NCBI GenBank assembly: GCA_024643945.1
Contig: JAHELX010000006.1
Span: 1 to 35,339 of the forward strand
Reading direction: 5' to 3'
DNA length: 35,339 nt
Source: Anaerolineales bacterium
Lineage (GTDB): Bacteria > Chloroflexota > Anaerolineae > 4572-78 > NAK82
A program made the position numbers and the translations under genes. Position 1 is the first letter of the stretch. The number at the start of each line of letters is the position of its first letter. Below are positions 8,322 through 16,717 of this stretch, in pieces. A model generated the notes under the pieces. That model was not told the DNA's origin and did no database searches. It saw only the letters and a list, made by a program, of their open reading frames with translations.

Positions 8322-8388
8322 TTTGCGCTCTCTATTTCGTAATTACCTTGCAGAAGGTTTGTGCGACAATCGCATGGTGATCCACTGC

Positions 8389-11300
8389 TTATACCCCCTG
8401 GTGCCGCACGGTCGTTAACGCCACTTCCACTTTTTCATATTCAGCTATGACCTGGGCCGATAAGTCGGCCGCGCCATCCAACCTGCCCGATTTACCCATC
8501 ATTTCTAACTCTTTACATAGCTTCGAAAAGTTGGTGGCACCAAAGTCCGCGCCATTCGATTTCAGGCTGTGGGCCACCCGGCGCACGCCGGCGGCATCCC
8601 CATCTTCGATGAACTGGTTGAGCTCGGCCAGGAGTTGGGGCGCATCTTCAAGGAACGAGTCGATTAACTCCGCCAGGTAGCTGAACTCTCCGCCCACCAC
8701 GGACAGCAGGTTTTCTAGTGCAGTTGGGTCCAGAACTGCCGCCTCGAACTCGGGGGCGTCCCCTCTTCCATCGACAGGCTGAGGCCCGTCGGCTACCTGC
8801 CCGGGGGGTGCCTCGTCGCTGGCCTGGGTAGGCGGGGGCGCAGACAGGGCGGGCTGTTCCACTGCTTCCTGCCCTCCCTCCAGAGGGCGGCTTTTGCTAA
8901 GGGCCCTGACCAGCTCTTCGATGCGAATTGGTTTGCTGGCATAGTCATCCATCCCGGCTGCCAGGCACATCTCGCGATCTCCCTGCATAGCGTTGGCTGT
9001 CATGGCAATCACGTGCGGTTGCTGCGCTTCCGGCCATTCACGGCGGATGTGGCGCGTCGCCTCCAGACCATCCATTTCCGGCATCTGCACGTCCATGAGC
9101 ACCACGTCATACACCTGGCGCTTCAGTGCTTCCAATGTCTCAAGTCCGTTGGCAGCCACATCTGCCTGATAACCCATACGTCCCAGAAGACGCAATGCCA
9201 GTTTTTGATTGGTCGCATTGTCTTCAGCCAGCAGTATACGTAGAGGCCAATGTTGTCCCATGTGGGCGTCGAACTGTGGTTCTTCTTCGGCCTCCCGGGG
9301 CATCACGCGCGTAGGTTGCCCGGTGAAGATGCCGACCAACGCATCAAAGAGAGGAGACGGTTTCATGGGTTTGGTGAGAAAGGCAGCAAACTCATCCATA
9401 TCCTCGTTGACTTCACGGCGTCCCAAAGAGGTCAGCATGATGAGGGGCAGCTTGGAGTAGGGACCTTGTAATCTACGGATCTCCCTGGCCAGGGTAAGGC
9501 CGTCCATATCTGGCATCTGCATATCTAGAATGGCTACGTCAAAAGAACGTCCTCCTGGCCCGCCGGCGCGAGCTAGCGCGGGCTGACGCATCCAGTCCAA
9601 GGCCTCAAGGGGCGAAGCGGTTGCCTCAGGCAGCATTTGCCACAATTCTACTTGCCGGGATAGGATGCGGCGGTTGGTGGCATTATCATCCACAATGAGC
9701 ACTCTTTTGCCTGCCAGCACAGGCTGAATCTCGTCCAGGTAGGCGCGGGCCGGAGCGGGTGCGGCCGTGGCTCGAAGCGTGAAATGGAAGGTAGAGCCGG
9801 CACCCAACTGGCTCTCGACCCACATCCCACCCCCCATCATTTCGCTCAACCGCCTGCTGATGGCCAGTCCCAACCCAGTACCACCATAGCGGCGCGTAGT
9901 TGAGGCATCCACCTGGCTAAAGGATTGAAACAGGTGATCCACACGGTCAGGCGGAATACCAATACCGGTATCCCTGACCGCGAAGTGGAGCAAGTGAGTA
10001 TCAGGTGCTGCGCTGGATACCCGCTGGCTCGACACGGAGAGAACGACCTCACCCCGTTCGGTGAACTTGACAGCATTGCTGAGCAGGTTAACAAAAATCT
10101 GGCGTAAGCGCGTCACATCGCCGACGATGGCCTCAGGCGTGTCAGGGTCGATCACATAAGCCAGGTCCAGGCCCTTTTCCGCAGCACTGTTTGCCAGCAG
10201 GTCCAGAGCGCTTTCCACGCATTCGCGCAGATCGAAGGGCTGGTTTTCCAACTCCAGTTTATCCGCTTCAATCTTGGAGAAATCGAGGATGTCGTTGATG
10301 ATCGTCAGCAGGGCCTCGCCACTGGTACGGATAGTCTCGGTAAAGTCACGTTGCTCCAGATTCAGGTCAGTATCCTGCAGCAGACTCGTCATGCCGATGA
10401 TGGCGTTCATCGGGGTGCGGATTTCGTGGCTCATATTGGCCAGAAAGGCGCTCTTGGCTTCGTTGGCCGCCACGGCTGCCGCCCGCGCTTCCTGGGCGTC
10501 GATGTATAGCCGGGTGTTTTCCAGGGTCGTGGCCAGGAACGAGGCAATCTGCATCAGCAGGCTCTCATCGCGTGCGCTGTAAATGCCTGCCTGTTCGCTG
10601 CCAGCATTTAGAGTTCCAATTACCCGTTCGCCGAAGGCCATGGGCGCTGTCATAGCCGCCCGCAGGCCTTGGCCGGCCAGTTGTCTGGCATCCAGTGCTT
10701 CACTCTCCTGGAGGTTGGCCATCCTTATCAGGCGCTTCTCGCGGACCGCCTGGCCGGCTATTGTCCCCTGGAGGGGCAACCGCTTCCCAACTGGCATGAT
10801 GCCTGCTGCGCCCTGGAGGGCAAATACCTCCAGGCTCTCGCCGGTTTCCGTCAGCAGGGCCACGCTGACCCGGTCGGCCGGGACAATTTGAGGTGTGAAC
10901 TCGGTGACAACTCTAATGATTTCGTCTGTGCTGCCGGCCCGACTCATCTGCCGGCCCATTTCATTCAGCAGCGCCAGTCGCCACGCCTGCTCCTCAGCTT
11001 CAGCCCGCCCCTGGGCATTCTTCTCGAAGAGGCGTGCATTTTCAATCGCCGAACTCAACAGGGAGGCCAGTTGGAGTATGATGTTCTTGTCCTGGTCGGA
11101 AAAGGCGTGCGGCCTATCGCAGGTTACGTTCAACGAGCCAATCGTTTGACCACCAGCCAACAAAGGCACGTTCATTCTGGAACACATATCGGGAGGGAAA
11201 CTATCTCCATGAGCGGGAGAGCGAACGATAAACGAGTTTTCGACGAGGGCTCGTTCCAAGTCCATCCCCGCCAGCGGCAGGCTTGTACCTTGCCGGAGGG

Positions 11301-12873
11301 CACCGGCTTCGCCTTCCAGAACGATAATTTCGACCTGATCTCGAGCGTCACTAAGCAGGGCGACACTGATATGGTCGGCAGGCAGGATTTGGTTGATTTT
11401 CTCGGCCGCGATATCGAAGATTTTCCCCAGGTCGGTGGTGCGGTTAAGTTGCTCGCCCATCTGGCTGAGCAGGGCCAGGCGCCGCGCCTGCTCTTGGGTT
11501 TGGGTAAACAGCCGGGCGTTGTCCAGAGCCAGGGACGCCAATTCGGCAAAGCGGCTCAGGAGTTCGACTTCGACGTCGCCGAACACCCGCTCGGACTCGA
11601 CGCCGTAAGCCATGCCGATGGTCCCCACGACCTGGTCGCCCGATTTAAGCGGAACAGCCGTCACAGCCGTGATCAGATTGTAAGCCAGGTCGGGAGCGCG
11701 CTGTTCCCAGGCGTCGTAATCGGCCACTACCATAGGCTTACCAGTTTGCCAGACCCGACCTGACACCCCCTCGCCTCGCTTCAAGCGATATCCGATTCCG
11801 TCGGTGAATATGCCGATACCCACCTTCTGCTTAATCTCCTCTTCTCCTGGTTCAAGCAGGTACATAAAACCGTGCGGCGTCCCCAGCAGTTGCCCGGCTC
11901 GGGTGACGATAGCCTGGAGCAACTCGTTCAAATCAAGTCGACTGATCAATCCCAGCGTCGTCGCATTGAGTGCAGCCAGGTATTCATTTTGCTGCTGCAG
12001 CGCTTCTTCTGCCCGTTTGCGTTCGGTAATATCTACGACGTAAAAACGGATGCGCTCGCTATTAGGAACCAGGTGAAACATTTGCTGGTACCAGACGTCG
12101 CCAATCTTTAGCTCACGAAGGTGAGAGCTCTTTCCTTCCTGGCGCAGGAGGGTCTCTATGGATGACAGATCCGCCAGGAGGGGGGACTGGGACCCAAGCT
12201 GGCGACATTCGGGAAATAGCTCTGCACCGGCCGGGTTCATATAATGGACCTGGCCTTCCAGGTCCACTTCAATAATAGGGCCGGGGTTTAATTCGGGGAA
12301 GGAGGCCAGGCGGGCCAGTTCGTCGTTGGCTTGCTGCAACTGCTGCGTCTGCTGCCAGCGGTCAATGGCCAGAGCCAGGTGGGTGGCAAGAGAGACCGCC
12401 ACCTTAATGTCCTCACGAGTATAGCCATCCTGCCTGGTTGTAGCGAAGGTGAGAGCGCCCAGCACTTTGCCGTAAGCCTGGAGTGGCAGCGATAAGATGG
12501 TGGCCAGCGAGCCGTCCCACATAGCCGGGTCGGCCGGGAGGGGGATTTCATCCCGCACGGCGGCTAAGTCGGTAATCAGGCGCATTTGCTGGCTGCGCAT
12601 CACAGCGCCAGGAATGCCCTGCGCCAGGGGAAGCGCTGCCTCGGCCACCCGGGGTACACCTCGCCGCGTCTCTAGCAAGGTCTGCAACTGGTACGTCTGG
12701 CCGTCGCCGTCGAGCAAGGTTAATGTGCAGCGGTCGAAGTCAAGTACCCATTTGACCTGGCCGATAAGCTGTTTCAGCAGTTGCTGCAAATCGGCCGTTT
12801 TGGCAATCAGCAGCACCACCTCGGACAGCATCCCATAACGGGCTGCCTGTATCTGGCCGCTATCTTGTTCCAT
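8389..12873 (-). CDS. Multi-GAF/PAS hybrid histidine kinase with two receivers and Hpt
   Basis: A 1494-aa cytoplasmic sensor kinase without membrane helices. The order is GAF (about 15-175), PAS (about 190-290, ending in the typical [12 protein letters not shown]), three more GAF domains (about 305-455, 475-615, 635-790), and HisKA with His816 ([10 protein letters not shown]). The ATPase has Asn933, DTGIGIP at 968-974 and GGTGLGL. Receiver 1 has Asp1117 and Lys1168; receiver 2 has Asp1261 and Lys1314. A Pro/Ala-rich linker leads to an Hpt with His1435 ([13 protein letters not shown]). This is a BarA/ArcB-style phosphorelay scaffold. A 13-residue [13 protein letters not shown] insert lies just before the Asp-bearing strand of receiver 1. 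GAGG lies 5 nt before the ATG. It follows the CMD gene by 20 nt and feeds the two receiver proteins downstream. Confidence 0.93.
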   Translation of the reverse strand: MEQDSGQIQAARYGMLSEVVLLIAKTADLQQLLKQLIGQVKWVLDFDRCTLTLLDGDGQTYQLQTLLETRRGVPRVAEAALPLAQGIPGAVMRSQQMRLITDLAAVRDEIPLPADPAMWDGSLATILSLPLQAYGKVLGALTFATTRQDGYTREDIKVAVSLATHLALAIDRWQQTQQLQQANDELARLASFPELNPGPIIEVDLEGQVHYMNPAGAELFPECRQLGSQSPLLADLSSIETLLRQEGKSSHLRELKIGDVWYQQMFHLVPNSERIRFYVVDITERKRAEEALQQQNEYLAALNATTLGLISRLDLNELLQAIVTRAGQLLGTPHGFMYLLEPGEEEIKQKVGIGIFTDGIGYRLKRGEGVSGRVWQTGKPMVVADYDAWEQRAPDLAYNLITAVTAVPLKSGDQVVGTIGMAYGVESERVFGDVEVELLSRFAELASLALDNARLFTQTQEQARRLALLSQMGEQLNRTTDLGKIFDIAAEKINQILPADHISVALLSDARDQVEIIVLEGEAGALRQGTSLPLAGMDLERALVENSFIVRSPAHGDSFPPDMCSRMNVPLLAGGQTIGSLNVTCDRPHAFSDQDKNIILQLASLLSSAIENARLFEKNAQGRAEAEEQAWRLALLNEMGRQMSRAGSTDEIIRVVTEFTPQIVPADRVSVALLTETGESLEVFALQGAAGIMPVGKRLPLQGTIAGQAVREKRLIRMANLQESEALDARQLAGQGLRAAMTAPMAFGERVIGTLNAGSEQAGIYSARDESLLMQIASFLATTLENTRLYIDAQEARAAAVAANEAKSAFLANMSHEIRTPMNAIIGMTSLLQDTDLNLEQRDFTETIRTSGEALLTIINDILDFSKIEADKLELENQPFDLRECVESALDLLANSAAEKGLDLAYVIDPDTPEAIVGDVTRLRQIFVNLLSNAVKFTERGEVVLSVSSQRVSSAAPDTHLLHFAVRDTGIGIPPDRVDHLFQSFSQVDASTTRRYGGTGLGLAISRRLSEMMGGGMWVESQLGAGSTFHFTLRATAAPAPARAYLDEIQPVLAGKRVLIVDDNATNRRILSRQVELWQMLPEATASPLEALDWMRQPALARAGGPGGRSFDVAILDMQMPDMDGLTLAREIRRLQGPYSKLPLIMLTSLGRREVNEDMDEFAAFLTKPMKPSPLFDALVGIFTGQPTRVMPREAEEEPQFDAHMGQHWPLRILLAEDNATNQKLALRLLGRMGYQADVAANGLETLEALKRQVYDVVLMDVQMPEMDGLEATRHIRREWPEAQQPHVIAMTANAMQGDREMCLAAGMDDYASKPIRIEELVRALSKSRPLEGGQEAVEQPALSAPPPTQASDEAPPGQVADGPQPVDGRGDAPEFEAAVLDPTALENLLSVVGGEFSYLAELIDSFLEDAPQLLAELNQFIEDGDAAGVRRVAHSLKSNGADFGATNFSKLCKELEMMGKSGRLDGAADLSAQVIAEYEKVEVALTTVRHQGV

Positions 12874-12893
12874 CGTCGCCTCTTGTTTGCAAT

Positions 12894-13466
12894 TCAGCGT
12901 CCCAAGGCCTCAGCCACCATCGAGTCAACCTCGATCTTCAAAGCATCGGCCAGGGTATCCAAATATTTGCCTACGGCTGCGATGAGAATAATCTCCGCCA
13001 GTTCCTCGTCGGTGACGCCTTGTTCTCGGACCCGCTCGTAGTCCGCCGCAACCAGGCTCTGGGGGTGGAGGGAGGCTTTCAGGGCAAATTCGATAATGAC
13101 CCGGATGCGTTGGGGCGATACATTGCCCAGGTCTTCGACCAGCCTGGTCAAGGTCTCTTCGTCGATACCCAGGGTGCGGCAGACTAACTCGTTACTGGCG
13201 CTGCAATACTCGCAATTGCCGGTCTTGGCAATGGTGAACAGGATCATGGCCGTCAGCGACTGCGGCATGGTCGTATGTTGCAAGAAGCTACGATAAAAGT
13301 CCCAATGAATAGACAGGGCCGCCGGGGAGACCGCCAGAGTCTTTATCGCGTTAGGAACGAAGGGAATCTGTATTTCACGCTTAACCTCAGCGTAGATGCG
13401 GGCCACTTCACCCGTGGCGCCTTCCTCTTCTATCATGGGCAGATCGCTCATCGTTGAATAGTGCAT
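12894..13466 (-). CDS. Carboxymuconolactone decarboxylase/AhpD-like peroxidase-related protein
   Basis: This 190-aa all-helical protein of the CMD/AhpD fold is related to the uncharacterised peroxidase-related proteins. The redox pair Cys85-x-x-Cys88 is present ([11 protein letters not shown]). However, the His that normally follows four residues after the second Cys (CxxCxxxH in AhpD) is Asn92 here, so the proton relay is altered and alkylhydroperoxidase activity is doubtful. A second half (about 115-170) repeats the helical pattern. An in-frame ATG exists at 13580, but the ATG at 13466 has GAGGAGA 7-8 nt upstream and is preferred. It begins the signalling operon, 20 nt before the hybrid kinase, which suggests a thiol/redox input to that kinase (inference). 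Confidence 0.86.
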   Translation of the reverse strand: MHYSTMSDLPMIEEEGATGEVARIYAEVKREIQIPFVPNAIKTLAVSPAALSIHWDFYRSFLQHTTMPQSLTAMILFTIAKTGNCEYCSASNELVCRTLGIDEETLTRLVEDLGNVSPQRIRVIIEFALKASLHPQSLVAADYERVREQGVTDEELAEIILIAAVGKYLDTLADALKIEVDSMVAEALGR

Positions 13467-13540
13467 AGATTTGGTCTCCTCGTCAGTGTGGATTGTCTTG
13501 AGGTTATGTTCTATCCCAGAATTGTTGCTACCGTGAGGTA

Positions 13541-13555
13541 AGTCAGGCGCTGACT
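13541..13555. promoter_or_regulatory. Palindrome AGTCAG-GCG-CTGACT in the leader of the signalling operon
   Basis: A perfect 6-bp inverted repeat with a 3-nt centre lies about 75 nt upstream of the CMD start and downstream of the predicted promoter at 13645-13673. It could be a dimeric repressor site or a small leader hairpin. Nothing else supports either reading. Confidence 0.35.
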
Positions 13556-13644
13556 CTTGTAACTCGGCGCAGATGCCCATACCCCATATTATTGGACAAG
13601 TACTTCGGAGTCATTTATGGCAAAACAGATCGAAAATATCACAT

Positions 13645-13673
13645 ATTATACCGGATACTGTTTGAACGCGCAA
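13645..13673 (-). promoter_or_regulatory. Sigma-70-like promoter for the CMD-kinase operon
   Basis: On the minus strand TTGCGC (13668-13673) and TATAAT (13645-13650) are separated by 17 bp. The -10 is consensus and the -35 is weak. The predicted leader is about 170 nt and includes the palindrome at 13541-13555. No TGAGCA boxes are near it. Confidence 0.5.
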
Positions 13674-13703
13674 TTACCCATTGATCATTGTTGAACCACA
13701 ATA

Positions 13704-13750
13704 ACACGGAGACCACGGAGACATTATAAAAATCTCCATAGTCCCCGTGT
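13704..13750. repeat. Imperfect palindrome built on ACACGGAGA units
   Basis: An 18-nt left arm (13704-13721) and an 18-nt right arm (13733-13750) pair at 15 of 18 positions across an 11-nt AT-rich loop. The CACGGAGAC units resemble a dispersed CCACGGAGACACGG-type element often seen in environmental bacterial genomes; that resemblance is from memory. It lies directly beside the TIR-bounded element at 13757-13845. Confidence 0.55.
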
Positions 13751-13756
13751 CTCTAA

Positions 13757-13845
13757 GGATCCGTAAATAAACAACTTCCTGTCTTTGTGGCGGATGTCGT
13801 GAGGAAAACGGTTAGAAGTGCCGGAACTTATTCTTTTATGGATCC
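13757..13845. mobile_element. MITE-like element with 23-bp terminal inverted repeats
   Basis: Bases 13757-13779 and the reverse complement of 13823-13845 match at 18 of 23 positions. Both ends begin GGATCC followed by (G/A)TAAA and end TTCC. The 89-bp interior holds no gene. No clear target-site duplication was found beyond the shared TA next to the ends. It lies in the gap between the SnoaL-like gene and the signalling operon, next to another palindrome, which suggests an insertion hotspot. Confidence 0.5.
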
Positions 13846-13850
13846 TAAAG

Positions 13851-13860
13851 TGCTCACTTT
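13851..13860 (-). promoter_or_regulatory. Solitary TGAGCA box after the second SnoaL-like gene
   Basis: AAAGTGAGCA on the minus strand is followed by CTTTAGGATCC, which resembles the box 2 context (TGAGCACTTTTTGATC) of arrays A-C. It overlaps the TAA stop of the SnoaL-like gene (13860-13862) and abuts the MITE-like element. It is also an imperfect palindrome (CTAAAGTG-CTC-ACTTTTAG). There is no second or third box, so it is probably a degenerate remnant. Confidence 0.35.
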
Positions 13861-14276
13861 TAGAGTACTGGCAGCAGCCCGATGGCGCGCAACAGCCCAG
13901 CCATGTCCCAAATGATCAAGCCACGCCTGATTTTTCCATCCTGAAGGGTGAGCAACGACGCGCCGCGCACCTGGATGGGGCGGCCGGTGGGCGGAATGTT
14001 CATGATCTTTCCACGATGGGTACCACGCGCTGTCCAAAACAAGGCAACCTGATCCCTCTGGCTAATCGTCGCTTCTAGGGTAAGGTGCAAGTCGGGGAAG
14101 GCATGCCAGTAGCGGGCCATGGTTTGCCGTACACCTTCCAGCCCCTGTTGCAGCCTGGCCTGGCCCACATCTTCCCCTTCGTAGTCCGGCGCGTAGAAGG
14201 CCGTCACCCGCTCCACATCATGAGCGTTCCACGCTTCCAGCAATTGGGTGACGCATTGAGCGATTGTTTCAGACAC
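13860..14276 (-). CDS. SnoaL-like ester cyclase / NTF2-fold protein (second copy)
   Basis: This 138-aa NTF2-fold protein belongs to the same ester cyclase family as the gene at 4308-4739 but is clearly diverged from it. Shared landmarks are the N-terminal LLEAWNAHDVERVTAFYAPDYEG, the FPDLHLTLEATISQRDQVALFWTARGTHRG core and IPPTGRPIQVRGASLL. The start is GTG at 14276, preceded by GGAGAGGAAG. It is the only gene clearly served by promoter array C, with a leader of about 80 nt. It lies directly downstream of the STAND regulator gene, separated from it by a terminator. The substrate is unknown. Confidence 0.86.
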   Translation of the reverse strand: MSETIAQCVTQLLEAWNAHDVERVTAFYAPDYEGEDVGQARLQQGLEGVRQTMARYWHAFPDLHLTLEATISQRDQVALFWTARGTHRGKIMNIPPTGRPIQVRGASLLTLQDGKIRRGLIIWDMAGLLRAIGLLPVL

Positions 14277-14339
14277 TGTAAGGCTTCCTCTCCAAGCTCC
14301 TCGGTCCCAATAGCGGACATCAGGACAGGCAAAAAGAAA

Positions 14340-14367
14340 CTGGGGCTGTCAGCGCTCACAGCCCCAG
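14340..14367 (-). terminator. Intrinsic terminator of the STAND gene, overlapping promoter array C
   Basis: On the minus strand CTGGGGCTGT (14358-14367) pairs perfectly with ACAGCCCCAG (14340-14349) over an 8-nt loop, followed by TTTCTTTTT. The left arm overlaps the -10 (14366-14371) of array C. RNA that starts near 14359 from that promoter would lack almost the whole left arm and should not terminate here, while read-through RNA from the STAND gene should. Confidence 0.8.
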
Positions 14368-14426
14368 TTTACCCCGATCAGGTATTCATTTTCCAGATCA
14401 AAAAGTGCTCATTTTCTGCTCACTTT
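14366..14426 (-). promoter_or_regulatory. Promoter array C: three TGAGCA boxes plus -10
   Basis: The minus-strand boxes are AAAGTGAGCA (14417-14426), AAAATGAGCA (14406-14415) and AAAATGAATA (14383-14392, the weakest), spaced 11 and 23 bp, with CTTTTTGATCTGG between the last two. TAAACT (14366-14371) is exactly 11 nt after box 3. Box 1 contains the TGA stop of the STAND gene. The layout matches arrays A and B base for base in spacing. It serves the SnoaL-like gene at 13860-14276. Confidence 0.78.
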
Positions 14427-16540
14427 GGCAATCCGCCGATTTCCCACTGCCACAGGATGTGCACGACCTGCGTGATGCCAAACGTCAGGTGGCGGCGAAA
14501 AGTGCTGAAGGGCACGTCCAACAACTCGGCCGCCTGTTCCTGGCTGGGTGCGGGGTGCAGATAGGTGTGATACAAGGCACGATAGCATTTCGCCTCGCGC
14601 GGTGATGCCTGCAAGGATTGGATGGACTCGGTTATCAGAGACTTCAAGGCAGCCACTCGCTCTGACGCGCTGACATATGCGCCAGTTTGCTCGACCACCA
14701 ACCGCGACTGCAGGAGCGGGTTGGCGTACAGCGCGTCAGGATGAGAAAAGTTGTGCAGAGCGTCTCGCACCGCGGCTTCAAATTCGGGCCGACTGAGGAC
14801 AACCAGGGGGTCGGCCCCATTTGGCGGAGGCGTGATCTGTAGTTCAGCAGTTACTTCCCTTTTGGCCAGCAGCGCCAGCCACGCCAGGGGAGGCACCGCC
14901 CGCCAATCATGGCCATACACTCCAAAGTGCTGCCCCCCTACCTCAAAATCAGCTTCAGGGATCCGCACCAGGTCGGTGTAGGCGAATACAGGTGCCCAGA
15001 ACTCCGGATCTGCGCAAGGGAAGAAGGTGAAGGCTAATCCTGGTGTGACCAGATAGTGCTGCACGGCATTGACGAAAATGAGGCTTTGGATAGGAGAGAC
15101 CGCTTGATAAGTGTCGCGCGCCATCCAGAAACGGAAGAGCGTGGCTCCCTCACCCGGCCGTAATGGCGCGTGGTCCTGCAAATAGCGCCACGCTGCCCGG
15201 ACTGCCGGGTCGGCGCCTATGCACTCAGGGTAGACCTGGTGCAGCGCGACCATCGCCAGGAAGCCGGCTGGCTGCCCCTCGCGTTGGCGAAAGACCAGCA
15301 CCCGCTCCGGCTGCCGCGTAAACCAGCAAGTTGCCAGATAGGCAGAGGCTTCACCTTCATGCCTGGCTACCATTGCCGTCAGCGCCGGCACGTCGCTATC
15401 TCGCATCGTGTCAGTCAACACGTTGCCACTGGCCTGCCACTCGAAAAATGGCCGCACCACGGGATTATCCCGGTGCAGGAAGATGTAATCGAAAAGGACT
15501 CGCCGCTGCGCGTGGTCGGTAGTTTGCTTCAGCCGGCTGGCATAATAGGTTCGGGCGCGGCGATGAAGTTCGGCGTACCAGTCAGGATTACGCCAGCGTA
15601 AGTCAGCGGTTAGCGCCTGGCGCACCATGTCGTGAGGGAAAAGCCCCTCTTGGCTCGCTTCAATGAACGAGAGTCCGCGCAGCCACTCGAACAGCTCGTG
15701 AGCACCATATCCTGCGCTCGTCGAGGGGGCGGGCATGGCCAACATCTCAGCCAGCAGTGCCTCAGTAGTCACCCGTACCAGAGCACAGGCTTCCAACGCC
15801 GTGCGATGGGCTGGGCCTGGCACTTTTTGCACCAATCGTTCCAGCAATGTCTGAATCACGTCCGGAGCAGCTTGGGGTTGGAAGTGGTCGTCATGGCGCT
15901 GGGCGAACGTATCGGCCACGAGAGAGAGGGCCAGGGGATGGCCGTAAGTAAAATCAAGGATCGCCTGGTGCTCATCAGATGGGATGCCCCGGTTGGTCAG
16001 ATAAGCCTGGCTTTCTCTGGAGGACAGGTTGTACAACGGCAACATACGCATGAGATTTTGCCAGCCAGGATCGGTACGCCAGGCCGATGAAGGCAGGTTG
16101 CAGCTTGCCAACACGACAAGCACATTCTCTGGCAATTGCGGCAGAAAGGTTTGGCGCAACCATTGGTCGAGGGGCGATAGCAATTCATACGTATCAATTA
16201 AGAGGACACAGCGACGTGGTTGGGAAGCCAGAAACTGCAGTGGGGGGGCTGGCGGCGTGAGGCCCATCGCCAATCGTAGTGCGTTGAGGAAAGATTCGGG
16301 GGAAGGTTCAACGTTTCGCCCGTCTATGTAGATCGCCGACGCCTGCGCCTGCTCGCACAGGTAGGCGAACTCACTCAGCAAGGTGGTCTTTCCTACGCCA
16401 CCAGGACCGAGAATGTAGAGTACAAGAAACGGTAATTCGTCTATGCCGAGCGTGGATTGAAAGAGTTCCCGCTCGGCATCTCGTCCCACAAACTGGAGAT
16501 GGCGTACTTCGCTTAGACGATCGATTAGACGCGACGCCAT
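14420..16540 (-). CDS. STAND (AAA+/NB-ARC-like) ATPase with C-terminal helix-turn-helix
   Basis: This 706-aa soluble protein starts with a P-loop NTPase: FVGRDAE at 17-23, Walker A GPGGVGKTT at 45-53 and Walker B CVLLIDTYE with Asp116. A LASCNLP strand near 144-150 and a TYGHPLAL motif at 198-205 are typical of STAND NTPases such as MalT. A winged-helix-like region (about 240-320) follows. A middle part (about 390-560), with an alternation loosely recalling a GNAT fold, may be the sensor; this is a weak guess. The end (about 664-690, AAELLDVPFSTFRRHL) looks like a sigma-region-4-type HTH. AGGAGA lies 9 nt before the ATG. It is the only clear DNA-binding regulator near promoter arrays A-C and is a candidate for binding them. 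Confidence 0.85.
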   Translation of the reverse strand: MASRLIDRLSEVRHLQFVGRDAERELFQSTLGIDELPFLVLYILGPGGVGKTTLLSEFAYLCEQAQASAIYIDGRNVEPSPESFLNALRLAMGLTPPAPPLQFLASQPRRCVLLIDTYELLSPLDQWLRQTFLPQLPENVLVVLASCNLPSSAWRTDPGWQNLMRMLPLYNLSSRESQAYLTNRGIPSDEHQAILDFTYGHPLALSLVADTFAQRHDDHFQPQAAPDVIQTLLERLVQKVPGPAHRTALEACALVRVTTEALLAEMLAMPAPSTSAGYGAHELFEWLRGLSFIEASQEGLFPHDMVRQALTADLRWRNPDWYAELHRRARTYYASRLKQTTDHAQRRVLFDYIFLHRDNPVVRPFFEWQASGNVLTDTMRDSDVPALTAMVARHEGEASAYLATCWFTRQPERVLVFRQREGQPAGFLAMVALHQVYPECIGADPAVRAAWRYLQDHAPLRPGEGATLFRFWMARDTYQAVSPIQSLIFVNAVQHYLVTPGLAFTFFPCADPEFWAPVFAYTDLVRIPEADFEVGGQHFGVYGHDWRAVPPLAWLALLAKREVTAELQITPPPNGADPLVVLSRPEFEAAVRDALHNFSHPDALYANPLLQSRLVVEQTGAYVSASERVAALKSLITESIQSLQASPREAKCYRALYHTYLHPAPSQEQAAELLDVPFSTFRRHLTFGITQVVHILWQWEIGGLPK

Positions 16541-16602
16541 ACGTTATAATCTCCTGCGATCTATTCTGTGTAAACCATATAAATCCTACCTACTTTAGGC
16601 GA

Positions 16603-16631
16603 ATTATACTACAGTCAAGATACGTAGGCAA
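16603..16631 (-). promoter_or_regulatory. Sigma-70-like promoter of the STAND gene
   Basis: On the minus strand TTGCCT (16626-16631) is followed after 17 bp by a perfect TATAAT (16603-16608). The predicted leader is about 55 nt. No TGAGCA boxes are present, so the STAND gene does not appear to be under the array control it may exert. Confidence 0.65.
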
Positions 16632-16717
16632 TTCACATTCGATTTCCAGAACAGTGGGGAAGGCCTGCCCCTACCTTCTGGGAAGATACGAGGATCTCTT
16701 CTTATTGGCCTGGCAAT

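Noticed and set aside
10669..11763. Long plus-strand frame (364 codons) opposite the hybrid kinase
   Set aside because: It lies wholly antisense to clear GAF domains, has no recognisable domain and no sensible start. It reflects the GC-rich codon pattern of the minus-strand gene.
15691..15705. A GTGAGCAC word within the STAND coding region resembling an array box
   Set aside because: It lacks the A-rich left half, the other two boxes and the spacing, and lies in a conserved coding segment.
16603..16618. TTGACT close to TATAAT upstream of the STAND gene as a -35/-10 pair
   Set aside because: The spacing is only 4 bp. The TTGCCT at 16626-16631 gives a proper 17-bp spacer to the same -10.
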